Assembly (NCBI GenBank): GCA_021797555.1
Contig: JAJZZM010000013.1
Location: forward strand, 186,001-250,000
Source: Thermoplasmata archaeon
Lineage (GTDB): Archaea; Thermoplasmatota; Thermoplasmata; Thermoplasmatales; Thermoplasmataceae
DNA: 64,000 nucleotides
Reading direction: 5' to 3'
Both the position numbers and the translations under genes were made by a program. Shown here piece after piece: positions 8,856 through 18,758 of this stretch. Numbering within the stretch: position 1 is the stretch's first letter; each line of letters begins with the position of its first letter. Under the pieces are notes generated by a model. The model saw nothing but the letters and a program-made list of their open reading frames with translations. It was not told where the DNA came from and ran no database searches.

Positions 8856-10856
8856 TTATTCTACACATTTATTGAAAAGCGATATATCATCTATGGGAAA
8901 TTTTGAAACCCTCTTTCCGGTCTGAAGTTCAACTGACCTTGCAAATGCGCTCGGTATTCCTATCATTGTAGATTCGCCAATTCCCTTTGCCTTATCAGGA
9001 AATTCTGAATTGTTTTCCACGATTTTTATGTCGTACTGTGGGATCTTATCTGCTGTTAATAAACCTGCATCGGCTATATTATTTGTTATTAACTGGCCAT
9101 CATCTGTATATCTTAAAGTTTCAGACAATACCTCGCCAATAGCCTGAAGGCCGCCGCCATGTATAGAGCCTAAAACGTTTTTTAAGTTTAATACCTTGCC
9201 AAGATCGTAATATACATATATTTTTATGGAATTTATATCGTTAATATCGGATGAAACCATATTAAAATTAACGGAGTTTGCATTATAATCTATTTTATAA
9301 TAATAGTATTCATTGAATTCATTTTTTAATAATAGATCGCTATCATATTTCCCGAATTTTTTAATTACGTCATTTTTAATCACTTCGGCGGTTTTCATTA
9401 AAACAGAGCCATGTGTTATGCCGGATCTGGAACCCCATGTGCCTGTACCTTCCTTTAAAATATCTGTATCATCGTAATCCAAGGATATTAAACTCTGTTC
9501 TATTCCAAATTCATTGCCCAATATTTCCTGCACAAATAATTCATGCCCCTGGCCGGATACGTCGCCGCCTAAATAAACTTTAACCTTTCCATTCTTCACT
9601 ATTATTCTGCACGATTCCCCCGGTGCTGTATCCTCATCAAGCACGCCCAGTGATATGCCTAAATTCTCTTTTTTCGATAATTTATAATAATCAAAATACT
9701 TTAATGCAGCTTCTAGGAAAGGTTTTGTCGGGTAATTCATATCAAGCCCCAAAGGCGATTTAAAAGGTTTTTCTGTTGCATTTTCCAATCTTATGTCCGC
9801 TATGTCCATTTTCAATTTGTCTGCTAATAAGTCTATCATTCTTTCCATAATTATGGATGCTTCAGGTTTGCCGGCACCACGGTAATAACCGTTTAAAGCT
9901 TTATCCGTTAATACGTATTTTCCTGTTAAATGTGCGTTTTCTATAAAATATGGCCCTGTAACCTCATGTATAACATTTCCCATGTCAACTAAATCTGCAT
10001 CTGCAAAATATGCGCCTGTATCCAGATAAACAGTACCATCTAAACCTGTGATCTTGCCATTGTTTCTGGCATACAATGTTATATCTGCCCTTACCCCTCT
10101 TCCGGCGTGGGATGATTGCAGGTGTTCAGTCCTGGTTTCTATCCATTTTACCGGTTTTTTATATTTCATTGCGGCATAGCAGGCTATGACATATTCAGGA
10201 AATAGTAAAGCCTTTAATCCAAAGGCACCACCGGTATCAACGTGGTGTACTATAATATCATTGTCCTTTAAATTCAGGGATTTCATTAGGCCGCCCTTTA
10301 ATCTATGCACGGACTGGCTGGATACATATACATGCAGTACGCCGTCCCTATAGTATGCCACCACCCCTCTGGTTTCTATTGGGTTTGCAAGCACCCTGTC
10401 CATGAAAATTGTATCTGAAACCTTTAAATCATAATTTATATCCCTTTCGTTAAATTTATTTCCTGCTTCCTCTACATCAAGTATATTGTCTTTCATGCCC
10501 TTATGTATTGCCGGCTTTTTTAATGCATCGTCTATTGATGATACAGCATCTAATGGTTCATAATCAACCTCTACAGAATTTAATAAATCTTCGGATTCAT
10601 AACGGTTTTCAGAAAAAACAGCAGCAATACACTGGCCAACGTAGCTTACCTCATCAATAGCCAGAACAGGCTCACGCATTGCATGGTCTGTACCAGTATA
10701 ATATGCCTTTAATTCATTAGAATTTAAGCCGCCCTTTACATTTTTAATTTTAGCATGTGCATATGGGCTTCTTACAATGGACATGTATAGCATATTGTCA
10801 AATTTAATATCATCTATGTATTTTCCTTCTCCATCAACAAACCTATTTAGATACAC
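8856..10856 (-). CDS. cutA: Molybdenum hydroxylase large subunit (CutA/CoxL-like aldehyde oxidoreductase)
   Basis: 666 aa; it binds the molybdopterin cofactor in the xanthine dehydrogenase family. Family blocks include GKYIDDIKFDNMLYMSIVRS, HHVDTGGAFGLKALLFPE, GYYRGAGKPEA, GGDVSGQGHE and GTWGSRSG, and the C-terminal KGIGESTMIG that contains the catalytic Glu. It is shorter than the usual 750-800 aa, lacking N-terminal residues and some loops. Last gene of a FAD, Fe-S, Mo operon, overlapping the small-subunit gene by 14 bp. In sugar-degrading archaea this complex oxidises glyceraldehyde to glycerate in the non-phosphorylative Entner-Doudoroff route; that substrate is an inference. Confidence 0.88.
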   Translation of the reverse strand: MYLNRFVDGEGKYIDDIKFDNMLYMSIVRSPYAHAKIKNVKGGLNSNELKAYYTGTDHAMREPVLAIDEVSYVGQCIAAVFSENRYESEDLLNSVEVDYEPLDAVSSIDDALKKPAIHKGMKDNILDVEEAGNKFNERDINYDLKVSDTIFMDRVLANPIETRGVVAYYRDGVLHVYVSSQSVHRLKGGLMKSLNLKDNDIIVHHVDTGGAFGLKALLFPEYVIACYAAMKYKKPVKWIETRTEHLQSSHAGRGVRADITLYARNNGKITGLDGTVYLDTGAYFADADLVDMGNVIHEVTGPYFIENAHLTGKYVLTDKALNGYYRGAGKPEASIIMERMIDLLADKLKMDIADIRLENATEKPFKSPLGLDMNYPTKPFLEAALKYFDYYKLSKKENLGISLGVLDEDTAPGESCRIIVKNGKVKVYLGGDVSGQGHELFVQEILGNEFGIEQSLISLDYDDTDILKEGTGTWGSRSGITHGSVLMKTAEVIKNDVIKKFGKYDSDLLLKNEFNEYYYYKIDYNANSVNFNMVSSDINDINSIKIYVYYDLGKVLNLKNVLGSIHGGGLQAIGEVLSETLRYTDDGQLITNNIADAGLLTADKIPQYDIKIVENNSEFPDKAKGIGESTMIGIPSAFARSVELQTGKRVSKFPIDDISLFNKCVE

Positions 10857-11319
10857 TTATCTCACCCTTCATTTTTTCTTCTGCCTTTTTAATGGAATCC
10901 AAAATGCTTTTATAGCCAGTGCATCTGCACAGGTTTCCACGCAAATTCTTTTTTATATATTCCTCATCAGCGTTTTCATTATTTTCAAGTATATAGAATG
11001 TCTGCATTATCATCCCCGGTGTGCAGAATCCACACTGCAATCCATTTTCATCCACGTAGGCCTGTTTAATCACATCCAGCTTTGGGTCGTCGCTTTCTAT
11101 AGTTGTTATCTTATGGTTGTTTGCCTGTACAGCCAATACAGTGCATGATTTAATTGATTTTCCATCCATGAGTACAGTACAGGCACCACAATTTGATGTG
11201 TCACAGCCTATATGTGTCCCTGTTAAATTTAATTCATCCCTCAAAAAACTAACCAATAGCATCCTTGGTTCTATATCTTTTTTATATTCTTTTCCATTTA
11301 CATCAATATTAACCATCAT
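10843..11319 (-). CDS. cutC: Molybdenum hydroxylase small subunit with two [2Fe-2S] clusters (CutC/CoxS-like)
   Basis: 158 aa. The N-terminal plant-type cluster uses C39, C44, C47 and C59 (HIGCDTSNCGACTVLMDGK). The C-terminal helical domain holds the second cluster in LQCGFCTPGM and NLRGNLCRCTGY. It carries electrons between the Mo and FAD subunits. The start codon follows the FAD-subunit gene with no gap (11320 to 11319), and the end overlaps the large-subunit start. Confidence 0.93.
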   Translation of the reverse strand: MMVNIDVNGKEYKKDIEPRMLLVSFLRDELNLTGTHIGCDTSNCGACTVLMDGKSIKSCTVLAVQANNHKITTIESDDPKLDVIKQAYVDENGLQCGFCTPGMIMQTFYILENNENADEEYIKKNLRGNLCRCTGYKSILDSIKKAEEKMKGEISVSK

Positions 11320-12177
11320 TTAGAACACCTTATATATTCCTTTTAACCCATTTACAAATATATCTTTAAGTATTTTTTCCTTATCCTCTTTTTTACCATT
11401 GATGTCGTCCTCAATATCACATGATTTTAATAATAAGTTAAAAGCATCATTGCATGTTTTATCATCTATCCTTTTATTTTTTAAATAGTCCTCGGCATCT
11501 TTTGCCTTAACGGCAGTATTATTCAGGTTTGTTAGTCCTATTCCTATATCCTTTACCGTCTTATCGCCATTCAATGACATATTAATTGCTATGGCAAAAA
11601 CAGCAAAATCACTGGACAATGTTGTGTATTTATAATATTTCCCATAATAATTTTCAGTGTTTTTTATAATTATTTTTGTTAATATATCATTGGATTCAAG
11701 TGCTGTTGTATATGCATCCTCAAAGAAATCTTCTGCCTTTATTATCCTGCTTCCTTTTGAGTTTGTTACCTCAAATTCGGCATTTAATGCTAACATTACA
11801 GCAGGCATATCGTTTCTTGGATCCGCCTCACATATGTCGCCACCTACTGTTCCCATATTCCTTACCTGCGGGTCCGCAACCTTTGATGCTGCATCGGATA
11901 ACAATTTGCATTTATCCCTTATAATTTTATTTGAGGCAACTTCAGCTGTTCTTGTCATCGGGCCAATTTCAAGATTGTCATTATATTCAACAAAATTCAG
12001 GTCTTTAATATTAGAGATATCAATAATGTATGGTATGCTTGTTAGCCTTAGTTTTAAAAGCGGTATTAAACTATGGCCACCTGCCATTATCTTGGAATCA
12101 TCCTTATACTTATCAAGCAACTGTTCCAGCTTTGATATACTATCAGGCGCAAAATATTCAAATTTATCAGGGTACAT
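11320..12177 (-). CDS. cutB: Molybdenum hydroxylase medium subunit, FAD-binding (CutB/CoxM-like)
   Basis: 285 aa, normal length. The FAD motif is KIMAGGHSLIPLLKLRL near residues 34-50, and the second motif is NMGTVGGDICEADPRNDMPA near 107-126. The C-terminal CO-dehydrogenase flavoprotein domain is present. First gene of the three-gene operon; its upstream region (12,178-12,337) is shared with the divergent histidine phosphatase and holds the probable promoter. Confidence 0.9.
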   Translation of the reverse strand: MYPDKFEYFAPDSISKLEQLLDKYKDDSKIMAGGHSLIPLLKLRLTSIPYIIDISNIKDLNFVEYNDNLEIGPMTRTAEVASNKIIRDKCKLLSDAASKVADPQVRNMGTVGGDICEADPRNDMPAVMLALNAEFEVTNSKGSRIIKAEDFFEDAYTTALESNDILTKIIIKNTENYYGKYYKYTTLSSDFAVFAIAINMSLNGDKTVKDIGIGLTNLNNTAVKAKDAEDYLKNKRIDDKTCNDAFNLLLKSCDIEDDINGKKEDKEKILKDIFVNGLKGIYKVF

Positions 12178-12337
12178 ATAGTGATTAATCTAAAATTATA
12201 TTTAAGAGTTTCTTTAATCCATGAATAGATAAATATAAATTATCAGTATAAATATTTGCATATAACCATATTAGTTATGTTGAATAATTTCTATTTTAAA
12301 ATACAAAATTTAATTTATATTCATTATATTAACCATA

Positions 12338-12949
12338 ATGATTTTATATTTTGTTAGGCACGGGCAGACAGCTGATAATTTAAATATGGTATTCCCTGAT
12401 AAATTTACAGAACTGACCGAAAAGGGGAAAAAAGAGGCCAAAGAATTAAAAGAATATATAAAGGATATAAATTTCGATGCCATTTATTCAAGCCCATTTA
12501 TAAGAACGACCCAAACAACAGAGATACTTACAGATAAAAATTATATAAAGGATAATAGATTAATCGATGTAAATACCGGCAACTTAGAGGGAAAAAGCAT
12601 AGCAGAAATATCAAAAAATGATAAATTATGGTATTCTACATTTCAGGATAGCAATAATAATAGATATAATGTAGAATTATTTGATAATGTTAAAAAAAGA
12701 TTGAATGATTTTATAAATGATATAAAAAATAATGGTTATGAAACGGTTTTAATCGTAACACATCTGGAACCGGTAAGGGCAATGTATTCGCTTGCAACAG
12801 AGACTGAGGGATTGCCATTAACAAAAATTGAAATAAACAACTGTTCAGTTTCAGTGTTTTCATATACTGGCGATAATCTATATTTAAAGGTATTAAACTG
12901 GCTTCCAATAAAAAATTACAGCAATGGGAAAAATAAAAGTTTTTATTGA
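12338..12949 (+). CDS. Histidine phosphatase family protein (phosphoglycerate mutase-like)
   Basis: 203 aa. The catalytic phospho-histidine is in FVRHGQTADN (H8), with the partner residues in SSPFIRTTQT (Arg near 60) and IVTHLEP (His near 146). This is the cofactor-dependent phosphoglycerate mutase/acid phosphatase superfamily. Its size fits a broad phosphatase or an archaeal dPGM; the sequence alone does not choose. Divergent from the Mo-hydroxylase operon, with TATA-like AT-rich sequence before the ATG. Confidence 0.8.
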   Translation: MILYFVRHGQTADNLNMVFPDKFTELTEKGKKEAKELKEYIKDINFDAIYSSPFIRTTQTTEILTDKNYIKDNRLIDVNTGNLEGKSIAEISKNDKLWYSTFQDSNNNRYNVELFDNVKKRLNDFINDIKNNGYETVLIVTHLEPVRAMYSLATETEGLPLTKIEINNCSVSVFSYTGDNLYLKVLNWLPIKNYSNGKNKSFY

Positions 12950-12997
12950 TTTTTATAAATTAAATTAGTTTTAAATATTTTATATAAATTATATTAT

Positions 12998-13786
12998 ATG
13001 TACAGGATAGGCAGTTCAGGATGGGCATATAATTCATGGATAGGTCCATTTTATCCGTTAAATCATAAATCAGATAATTTATTAAATTTATATTCAAATG
13101 TATTTAATACTGTTGAAATTGAATCAACGTTTTATGCCATGCCAGACCCAAAAAACCTGTATAAATGGTATAATGAAACACCAGATAATTTTATATTTTC
13201 CCCAAAATTGCCTAAAATAATAACATATGATAACATACTTTCAAATATAGAAAACATGTTTAAATCATATACAAATTCAGTAAGGGCATTAGATAATAAA
13301 CTTGGAATTACATTAATTCAGATTCCGCCATTTTTAGATTATAATAATGGAATAAACAGATTAAAAGAATTTATTAAATTATTTCCAGAAGATTTAATGT
13401 TTGCAATAGAATTTAGAAATAATACATGGCTCAGAAATGATGTTTATTCACTTTTAAGGGATAAAAACATAATACTTGGCTGGGTAGAAAGGCCAGAAAT
13501 CAGTATATCTGATATATTGACATCAGATAACATATACTTAAGGCTAATGGGCGATGAATCGGTACTTCATAAAAAGGATTTTGGGTCAATAAAAATAGAT
13601 AGAACTGTTGAAATAACAGAATGGGCAGATATAATAAAGAAAAATTATAACAATGTTAAGAATATTTTTATATATGCAAACAACCATTTCCAGGGATTCA
13701 CCCCGGGAACATTAAATATATTAATGGAAAAACTTGGATTGGGCAAAATAAATTTAAAAATGGATAGGCAAAAAACATTATTTTAA
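12998..13786 (+). CDS. DUF72 (YecE-like) protein
   Basis: 262 aa, a TIM-barrel-like family of unknown function. Diagnostic blocks are YRIGSSGWAYNSWIGPFYP at the N-terminus, NTVEIESTFYAMP near 43-55, FKLP-like SPKLPKIITYD, AIEFRNNTWL and the C-terminal IFIYANNHFQGFTPG. The conserved acidic and aromatic residues line a putative active site. Convergent with the next gene, overlapping its end by 4 bp. Confidence 0.85.
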   Translation: MYRIGSSGWAYNSWIGPFYPLNHKSDNLLNLYSNVFNTVEIESTFYAMPDPKNLYKWYNETPDNFIFSPKLPKIITYDNILSNIENMFKSYTNSVRALDNKLGITLIQIPPFLDYNNGINRLKEFIKLFPEDLMFAIEFRNNTWLRNDVYSLLRDKNIILGWVERPEISISDILTSDNIYLRLMGDESVLHKKDFGSIKIDRTVEITEWADIIKKNYNNVKNIFIYANNHFQGFTPGTLNILMEKLGLGKINLKMDRQKTLF

Positions 13787-14205
13787 ACTTCATTTAATTC
13801 ATCCAAATTTATCTTTTCATTATATTTTTTAAACTGGTTTACCATATTTGTTACCCTGATAAGATCAGGTATAAGCCTTGCAACGTATATATGGTCAATA
13901 AATTTTTTATCCTCCGGTGATTTTGATATAATAATATCTGTTTCCTTTTTATAATCAGGCGCATTCCCTAAAATACTGACTTTGCCAGTACCCTGAATGA
14001 TTATTGATAACTCATTATTATCAATTTCATAGCTTATCTCAGGATTTTTTTCTATATTTGCAAGGGTTAATCCTGTTTTTTCTATAAAGAATATAATGCC
14101 CTGGTTTAATGCATAATATACCTTAGTTGTCCATAATTTTATGCCATCGGTTGAAATTGTCATAAATCTATTTTTCCTTAAAAAATTAAATACATCCTTT
14201 TCCAT
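13783..14205 (-). CDS. Pyridoxamine 5'-phosphate oxidase-like (split-barrel flavin-binding) protein
   Basis: 140 aa. Pattern VFNFLRKNRFMTISTDGIKLWTTKVYYALNQGIIFFI, with ANIEKNPEISYEI and IIIQGTGKVSIL, matches the short FMN- or F420-binding split-barrel family. Such proteins often reduce small substrates or bind flavin without a known reaction. No dedicated neighbour suggests the substrate. Confidence 0.7.
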   Translation of the reverse strand: MEKDVFNFLRKNRFMTISTDGIKLWTTKVYYALNQGIIFFIEKTGLTLANIEKNPEISYEIDNNELSIIIQGTGKVSILGNAPDYKKETDIIISKSPEDKKFIDHIYVARLIPDLIRVTNMVNQFKKYNEKINLDELNEV

Positions 14206-14308
14206 GAATTATATATTATAAACATTTATTTATTGTTTATTAAAATATTTTAATATAATATTTTTAAATTTTTGATAAAATATTTGTTTTATAACAATAT
14301 TAAGGTCA

Positions 14309-15448
14309 ATGGAAAACAAAAGCATAATAGTATCATTCTCCAAAGCATCAAGGTCTTTTATACTGTCCGTTCTTGCAATCATAACGCCTTTCTATTTATC
14401 GGAATACATAAATGTGTTTGATATTAGCATAGTTGTTGTATTCAGCATAATTTTTTCAACATTAATAATATATATATTCCCATTAATAAAATTAAGTAAT
14501 AACTCAAAAATGTTTATGATTTCGGCTTTAATGGCAATTGCAATGTTCTTAAATTATATATTCATGGATTATTATATATTTATTTTCTCATTGATGTTAG
14601 GTTCAATATCATTATCTGGCAGGGACATAAGCCCGAACCAGCCTGTAGAGCAATATGCAATAAGTTCATATGAAACAGATTTAAGGGGACGCAGTCTGGC
14701 ATTTTCATTTTATAATTTTCTATCATATGGTTCATCAATAATTTCATCAATTTTTCTTTTTTTATATACGGATGTTGATTATAAAACAATATTTTTATTA
14801 CTGTTTATTGTGGCTTTACTTCAGTTTATTCTATATTTATTTATAAAATTCCCTGATAATAAAAGAATAAGGGCAAAAGACCTTAACACAGAGACCAAAA
14901 AACATGTAAAATCATTATCCATACTATTCTCAATGGATGCACTGGCAGGAGGAATGGTAACTGTTTCAATGATATCCTTATGGTTCAAATTTGTATATAA
15001 TATATCATTGAGCACGGCGGGCTTTATATTTATATTTGTAAACGTTATAACTACAATATCCATATTGCTGTCGCATGTAATATCGGGCAGGATAGGGTTA
15101 ATAAAGACAATGGTTTATACGCATTCTATAAGCAATATATTTCTAATTCTGGTTCCTGTAATCCATTCATTAATCTTAAGCGAAGTTTTTCTATATTTAA
15201 GGCAGACAACAAGCCAGATGGATGTGCCTGCAAGGGATACATTGATCAACACAATAATAGATGAAAATTACCGTGTAAAAAGCAATACAATATTTTCTGC
15301 GGTAAGAAACGGTTCACAGATACCGGGTCCAGGAATAGTAGGATATATGCTATATATTTTTCCGCCCTTTATGTTCTTTGCCGCGGGCACCTTGAAATTG
15401 TCATATGATATTCTATTTTATATAAAATATAGAAAAATTAAAATTTAA
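14309..15448 (+). CDS. MFS transporter
   Basis: 379 aa with about eleven hydrophobic segments. A gap with charged residues (KFPDNKRIRAKDLNTETKKH, near 187-206) is the typical central loop between the two six-helix halves. AAGGAC-like spacing is not seen, but AAGGTC lies just before the ATG. The second half contains MDVPARDTLI, resembling motif-A-like loops in Thermoplasmatales MFS proteins. Substrate unknown. Confidence 0.7.
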   Translation: MENKSIIVSFSKASRSFILSVLAIITPFYLSEYINVFDISIVVVFSIIFSTLIIYIFPLIKLSNNSKMFMISALMAIAMFLNYIFMDYYIFIFSLMLGSISLSGRDISPNQPVEQYAISSYETDLRGRSLAFSFYNFLSYGSSIISSIFLFLYTDVDYKTIFLLLFIVALLQFILYLFIKFPDNKRIRAKDLNTETKKHVKSLSILFSMDALAGGMVTVSMISLWFKFVYNISLSTAGFIFIFVNVITTISILLSHVISGRIGLIKTMVYTHSISNIFLILVPVIHSLILSEVFLYLRQTTSQMDVPARDTLINTIIDENYRVKSNTIFSAVRNGSQIPGPGIVGYMLYIFPPFMFFAAGTLKLSYDILFYIKYRKIKI

Positions 15449-15525
15449 TTATTTAGATAAAATTCAGGTTCCATGGCAGAGTATTTAAATACATAATGTT
15501 TAATATAATTTAAATTAGCATAAAA

Positions 15526-16308
15526 TTATATTGATTTTACTGCCCCACCATCTATCTGTATATTATCACCAGTTATATATGATGATAAATCAGATGCCAA
15601 GAATGCAACTAAATTGCCTATTTCTTCGGGTTTTCCGAATCTATTCATTGGTATTTCGGATTTTATGCTTTCCATAACCTTATTGTGACTTTTATTTAAC
15701 TCCTCCGATCTTTTATTTATTATATCTCTTAGCCTGTCTGTATAAAAATATCCCTGTGAGATTGAATTTACTGTTATATTGTGTGGTGCCAGCTCAATGG
15801 ACAATGTTTTGCCAAGGGCAACTATGCCAGATCTTAAAGTGTTTGAAATTGAAAAGTTTTTTAATGGGTTTTTTGTTGTCATTGATGTTATATATATTAT
15901 TCTTCCACTGTTTTTTCTTATCATATCCTCTGCTGCAAACCTTGTTAACAGTATCGTTGATTTTAACATCATGTTTATATTATAATCCCAGTCATTCATA
16001 TCCAAACTTAGAAAATTATCAACCCTTGGGTCACCATAATTCATAACAAGTCCATCAATATCGCCATGTTCATGATGTGATTTTACAACCTTTATAATAT
16101 CTTCACTTTTTGATAGGTCTGCTTTTATTATATTTAAATCATTACCTGTTTCTTCCTTTATGTATTTTTTTAATGAATTTAATTTTTCAATATTCCTTGA
16201 AAATGTCGTTATATTAGCATTACATTTAGATAAAACTTGCACAACTCCCCTGCCTATGCCGCTGCTGCCAGCACACACTATCATATTTTTATTTTTAAGC
16301 GATATCAT
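15526..16308 (-). CDS. SDR-family oxidoreductase lacking the canonical YxxxK
   Basis: 260 aa, standard SDR length. Cofactor motif is CAGSSGIGRGV (11-21), then MNYGDPR in place of NNAG and ITSMTT with the catalytic-type Ser. Where YxxxK should be, the protein has FSISN in NFSISNTLRSG, so both Tyr and Lys are replaced. A known atypical SDR subgroup has a similar SNxxR pattern. The C-terminus GDNIQIDGGAVKSI is normal. It may use another mechanism or be non-catalytic. Confidence 0.8.
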   Translation of the reverse strand: MISLKNKNMIVCAGSSGIGRGVVQVLSKCNANITTFSRNIEKLNSLKKYIKEETGNDLNIIKADLSKSEDIIKVVKSHHEHGDIDGLVMNYGDPRVDNFLSLDMNDWDYNINMMLKSTILLTRFAAEDMIRKNSGRIIYITSMTTKNPLKNFSISNTLRSGIVALGKTLSIELAPHNITVNSISQGYFYTDRLRDIINKRSEELNKSHNKVMESIKSEIPMNRFGKPEEIGNLVAFLASDLSSYITGDNIQIDGGAVKSI

Positions 16309-16407
16309 AAATTAATATATTTATTACGTTAATATATTTATTTAAGTTAATTTAATATAAATATTTTCCAATAATAATGTTTTTATATTAACATAAATTG
16401 GTATATT

Positions 16408-16770
16408 ATGGAGAATATCGGAAAATTCAACTGGAATTATGTTAGAAAGGAAACTATATCAGATGCAATCACGAGGCAGATGATATATGGAGAAAATACA
16501 ATGATAGCAAGATTAGAAATAAAAAAAGGTGCAGTTGTACCCGAACATAACCATGAAAGTGAACAGATAACATGGATAACTAGGGGGATGTTAAAATTCA
16601 AAATCAATGGTAAGGATATATATGTAAAAGAGGGTGAATCCTTAATTATTCCATCAAACGTAAAGCACGAGGCAATAGCAATGGATGATACTGTTGATAT
16701 AGATATATTCAGCCCGGTAAGAAAGGACTGGATAAATGGTGATGACACATACCTGAGAAAAAGGTCATAA
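16408..16770 (+). CDS. Small cupin-domain protein
   Basis: 120 aa single cupin. Motif 1 is VPEHNHESEQITWITRG (two His, one Glu, about 47-63) and motif 2 is IIPSNVKHEAIAMDD, giving a potential 3-His/1-Glu metal site. A TATA-like TTTTTATATTAAC lies about 30 bases ahead of the ATG. The divergent neighbour is the atypical SDR gene; both could act on the same small metabolite, but that is only context. Confidence 0.8.
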   Translation: MENIGKFNWNYVRKETISDAITRQMIYGENTMIARLEIKKGAVVPEHNHESEQITWITRGMLKFKINGKDIYVKEGESLIIPSNVKHEAIAMDDTVDIDIFSPVRKDWINGDDTYLRKRS

Positions 16771-17345
16771 ACTATTTATAAAAAATTGGTTATGTTGGAT
16801 GGTGATTGTTAAACAAAAATATTTCTATTCCACGGGACATTTATAAACTCCTATAATAATTGTGTTCCCTTCTTCTATAGATGTCTTTCAGATTCCTTAG
16901 AAACGCCCTGTAATATTTTAAGAAACTAATATTTTTAATAATTCAAGGTAGAATATATTATATTGCTGTAATCATAGAATCAATTCTCTATTATTCCCTT
17001 TTCTTAATTGAAATTATTCATTTCATTAATCCATAATTGAATGTGTCAAGAGCACCTGCTAATAACGGAGCGTTCTGCTCTTTGCCTGCAGTATATATTT
17101 GGCATTAAGGTGGTAGCATGAAAAATATAATAATAAAAAAATACCCTGAATGGCATTTAATGGCTGCTATAGCTATTATGATAAATTTATATCATGGATA
17201 GTAAAATTTATTACAGCTATTTAATCTATCTATAAGTGTTTGAAGCCTGTTAAAATAATTTCATATAGGAAAAATTGTATAAACCAGTTTTAATTTATAA
17301 TAATTCAATAGAAAATATTATTAATGTTATTCATTTATATTAATA
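16771..17345. other. 575-bp region without a recognised gene; one hairpin and one mini-ORF
   Basis: A perfect 7-bp inverted repeat AAGAGCA (17048-17054) / TGCTCTT (17076-17082) encloses a 21-base loop that is richer in G+C than its surroundings. At 17118-17201 a 27-codon ORF (MKNIIIKKYPEWHLMAAIAI...) follows AAGGTGG, a good ribosome-binding site; it could be the N-terminus of a lost membrane protein. Several short open stretches on both strands suggest decayed coding, but none matches a family I know. Confidence 0.4.
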
Positions 17346-18758
17346 ATGGAATCATTAAATGATTCATTAATAAACGAAATAATAAAAATTACGGGCAAAG
17401 ATAATGTAATAATAAATACTGAAGGAGAAATACCATATGAAAATGATGCCTCATATATACGAGGGGAAAAGCCATTTTTAGTTACACTTCCCAAAGATAA
17501 ATACGGAATCTCAAAAGCATTAAAATTATGCAATGAAAATAAAATAAATGTAACCGTAAGGAGTGGGGGCACATCTTTAACAGGATCATCAGTGATGAAA
17601 TATCCAGGAATACTTATAAATACAATGAACCTTGATAAAATAATAGAATTAAATTTATCATCACGTTACGTTGTCTGTGAACCAGGGGTAAGGTTAGATG
17701 TGTTAAACAATTACCTAAAAAAATATGGATTTTTTTACCCTCCGGATCCTGCAAGTTCAAGGTCATCAACTGTTGGCGGAACATTATCGACAAACGCAGG
17801 CGGCCTGCGTGCTGTTAAATACGGTGCAACGAAGGAGTGGGTTCTGGGCCTTGAATTGGTCCTTGCAGATGGTGAAATAATAAGCACAGGAGAATATACA
17901 TTAAAGAGAAGCGCGGGCTATGATTTAACCGCACTCCTAATCGGGAGTGAAGGAACACTGGGAATAATAACCAAAGCAATACTAAAAATAGAAACATTAC
18001 CGGAAAAAACAGGAAAAATAATAGGATTTTTTAAAAATATTTATGATGTTGGCAATGCAATGAGCTCTGTAAAAAATAATGGCATAACACCCATCATGGC
18101 CGAGTTTATGGATTTCTACACATTAAATTCAATAAAAGATAAATTAAAGTTAAAAATACCGGATTATACCAAATATATGCTTATGCTGGATATAGATTCA
18201 ACTTCTGAATCGTTGGATAAAAAATTATTATACGTTAAAAAATTATTATCAAAATTTTCCGATGATATTATAACAATAAAGGATCAAAAGATAATGGATG
18301 AAATATATATGGCAAGGAAAGGCGCATATTCTTCATTGCTAAAGGAACGTGAAAATAAGGATCAGATAATAGTAATAGGTGATATAATAGTTCCTGCCGA
18401 TCAATTGCCGGATGCCATGAAGGAAATAGAGGAAAAGGTAAGGGAAAACAAATTGAAGGTCACATTATTCGGCCATATTGGAGATGGAAACATACATGCA
18501 AATATTTTTGCTGATAATAATGAAACTGGCCTAAAAAAGGTATACAAATTCCAGATGGATATTGCCAAAGTTGCAATAAAACACAAGGGGTCTGTATCTG
18601 CGGAACACGGCATCGGGCTGGAAAAAAACGAACTACTGTATGAGGAATATAAGGATAAAAACTCATTATATACACTTGAATTAATGAAAAATATAAAGAA
18701 AGTTTTCGATCCGAACAATATAATGAACAGGGGTAAGATTTTTTATGAATCTAATTAA
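17346..18758 (+). CDS. FAD-linked 2-hydroxyacid dehydrogenase (GlcD / D-lactate dehydrogenase type)
   Basis: 470 aa. FAD_binding_4 domain at about 30-200 with VRSGGTSLTGSSV and the phosphate-binding DPASSRSSTVGG-TLSTNAGG region; FAD-oxidase C-terminal domain with FGHIGDGNIHANIF and VSAEHGIGLEKNEL, whose histidines line the active site. It oxidises glycolate, D-lactate or a similar acid. The stop overlaps the Fe-S partner gene by 14 bp, so the pair forms one enzyme that passes electrons to the respiratory chain. Confidence 0.87.
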   Translation: MESLNDSLINEIIKITGKDNVIINTEGEIPYENDASYIRGEKPFLVTLPKDKYGISKALKLCNENKINVTVRSGGTSLTGSSVMKYPGILINTMNLDKIIELNLSSRYVVCEPGVRLDVLNNYLKKYGFFYPPDPASSRSSTVGGTLSTNAGGLRAVKYGATKEWVLGLELVLADGEIISTGEYTLKRSAGYDLTALLIGSEGTLGIITKAILKIETLPEKTGKIIGFFKNIYDVGNAMSSVKNNGITPIMAEFMDFYTLNSIKDKLKLKIPDYTKYMLMLDIDSTSESLDKKLLYVKKLLSKFSDDIITIKDQKIMDEIYMARKGAYSSLLKERENKDQIIVIGDIIVPADQLPDAMKEIEEKVRENKLKVTLFGHIGDGNIHANIFADNNETGLKKVYKFQMDIAKVAIKHKGSVSAEHGIGLEKNELLYEEYKDKNSLYTLELMKNIKKVFDPNNIMNRGKIFYESN

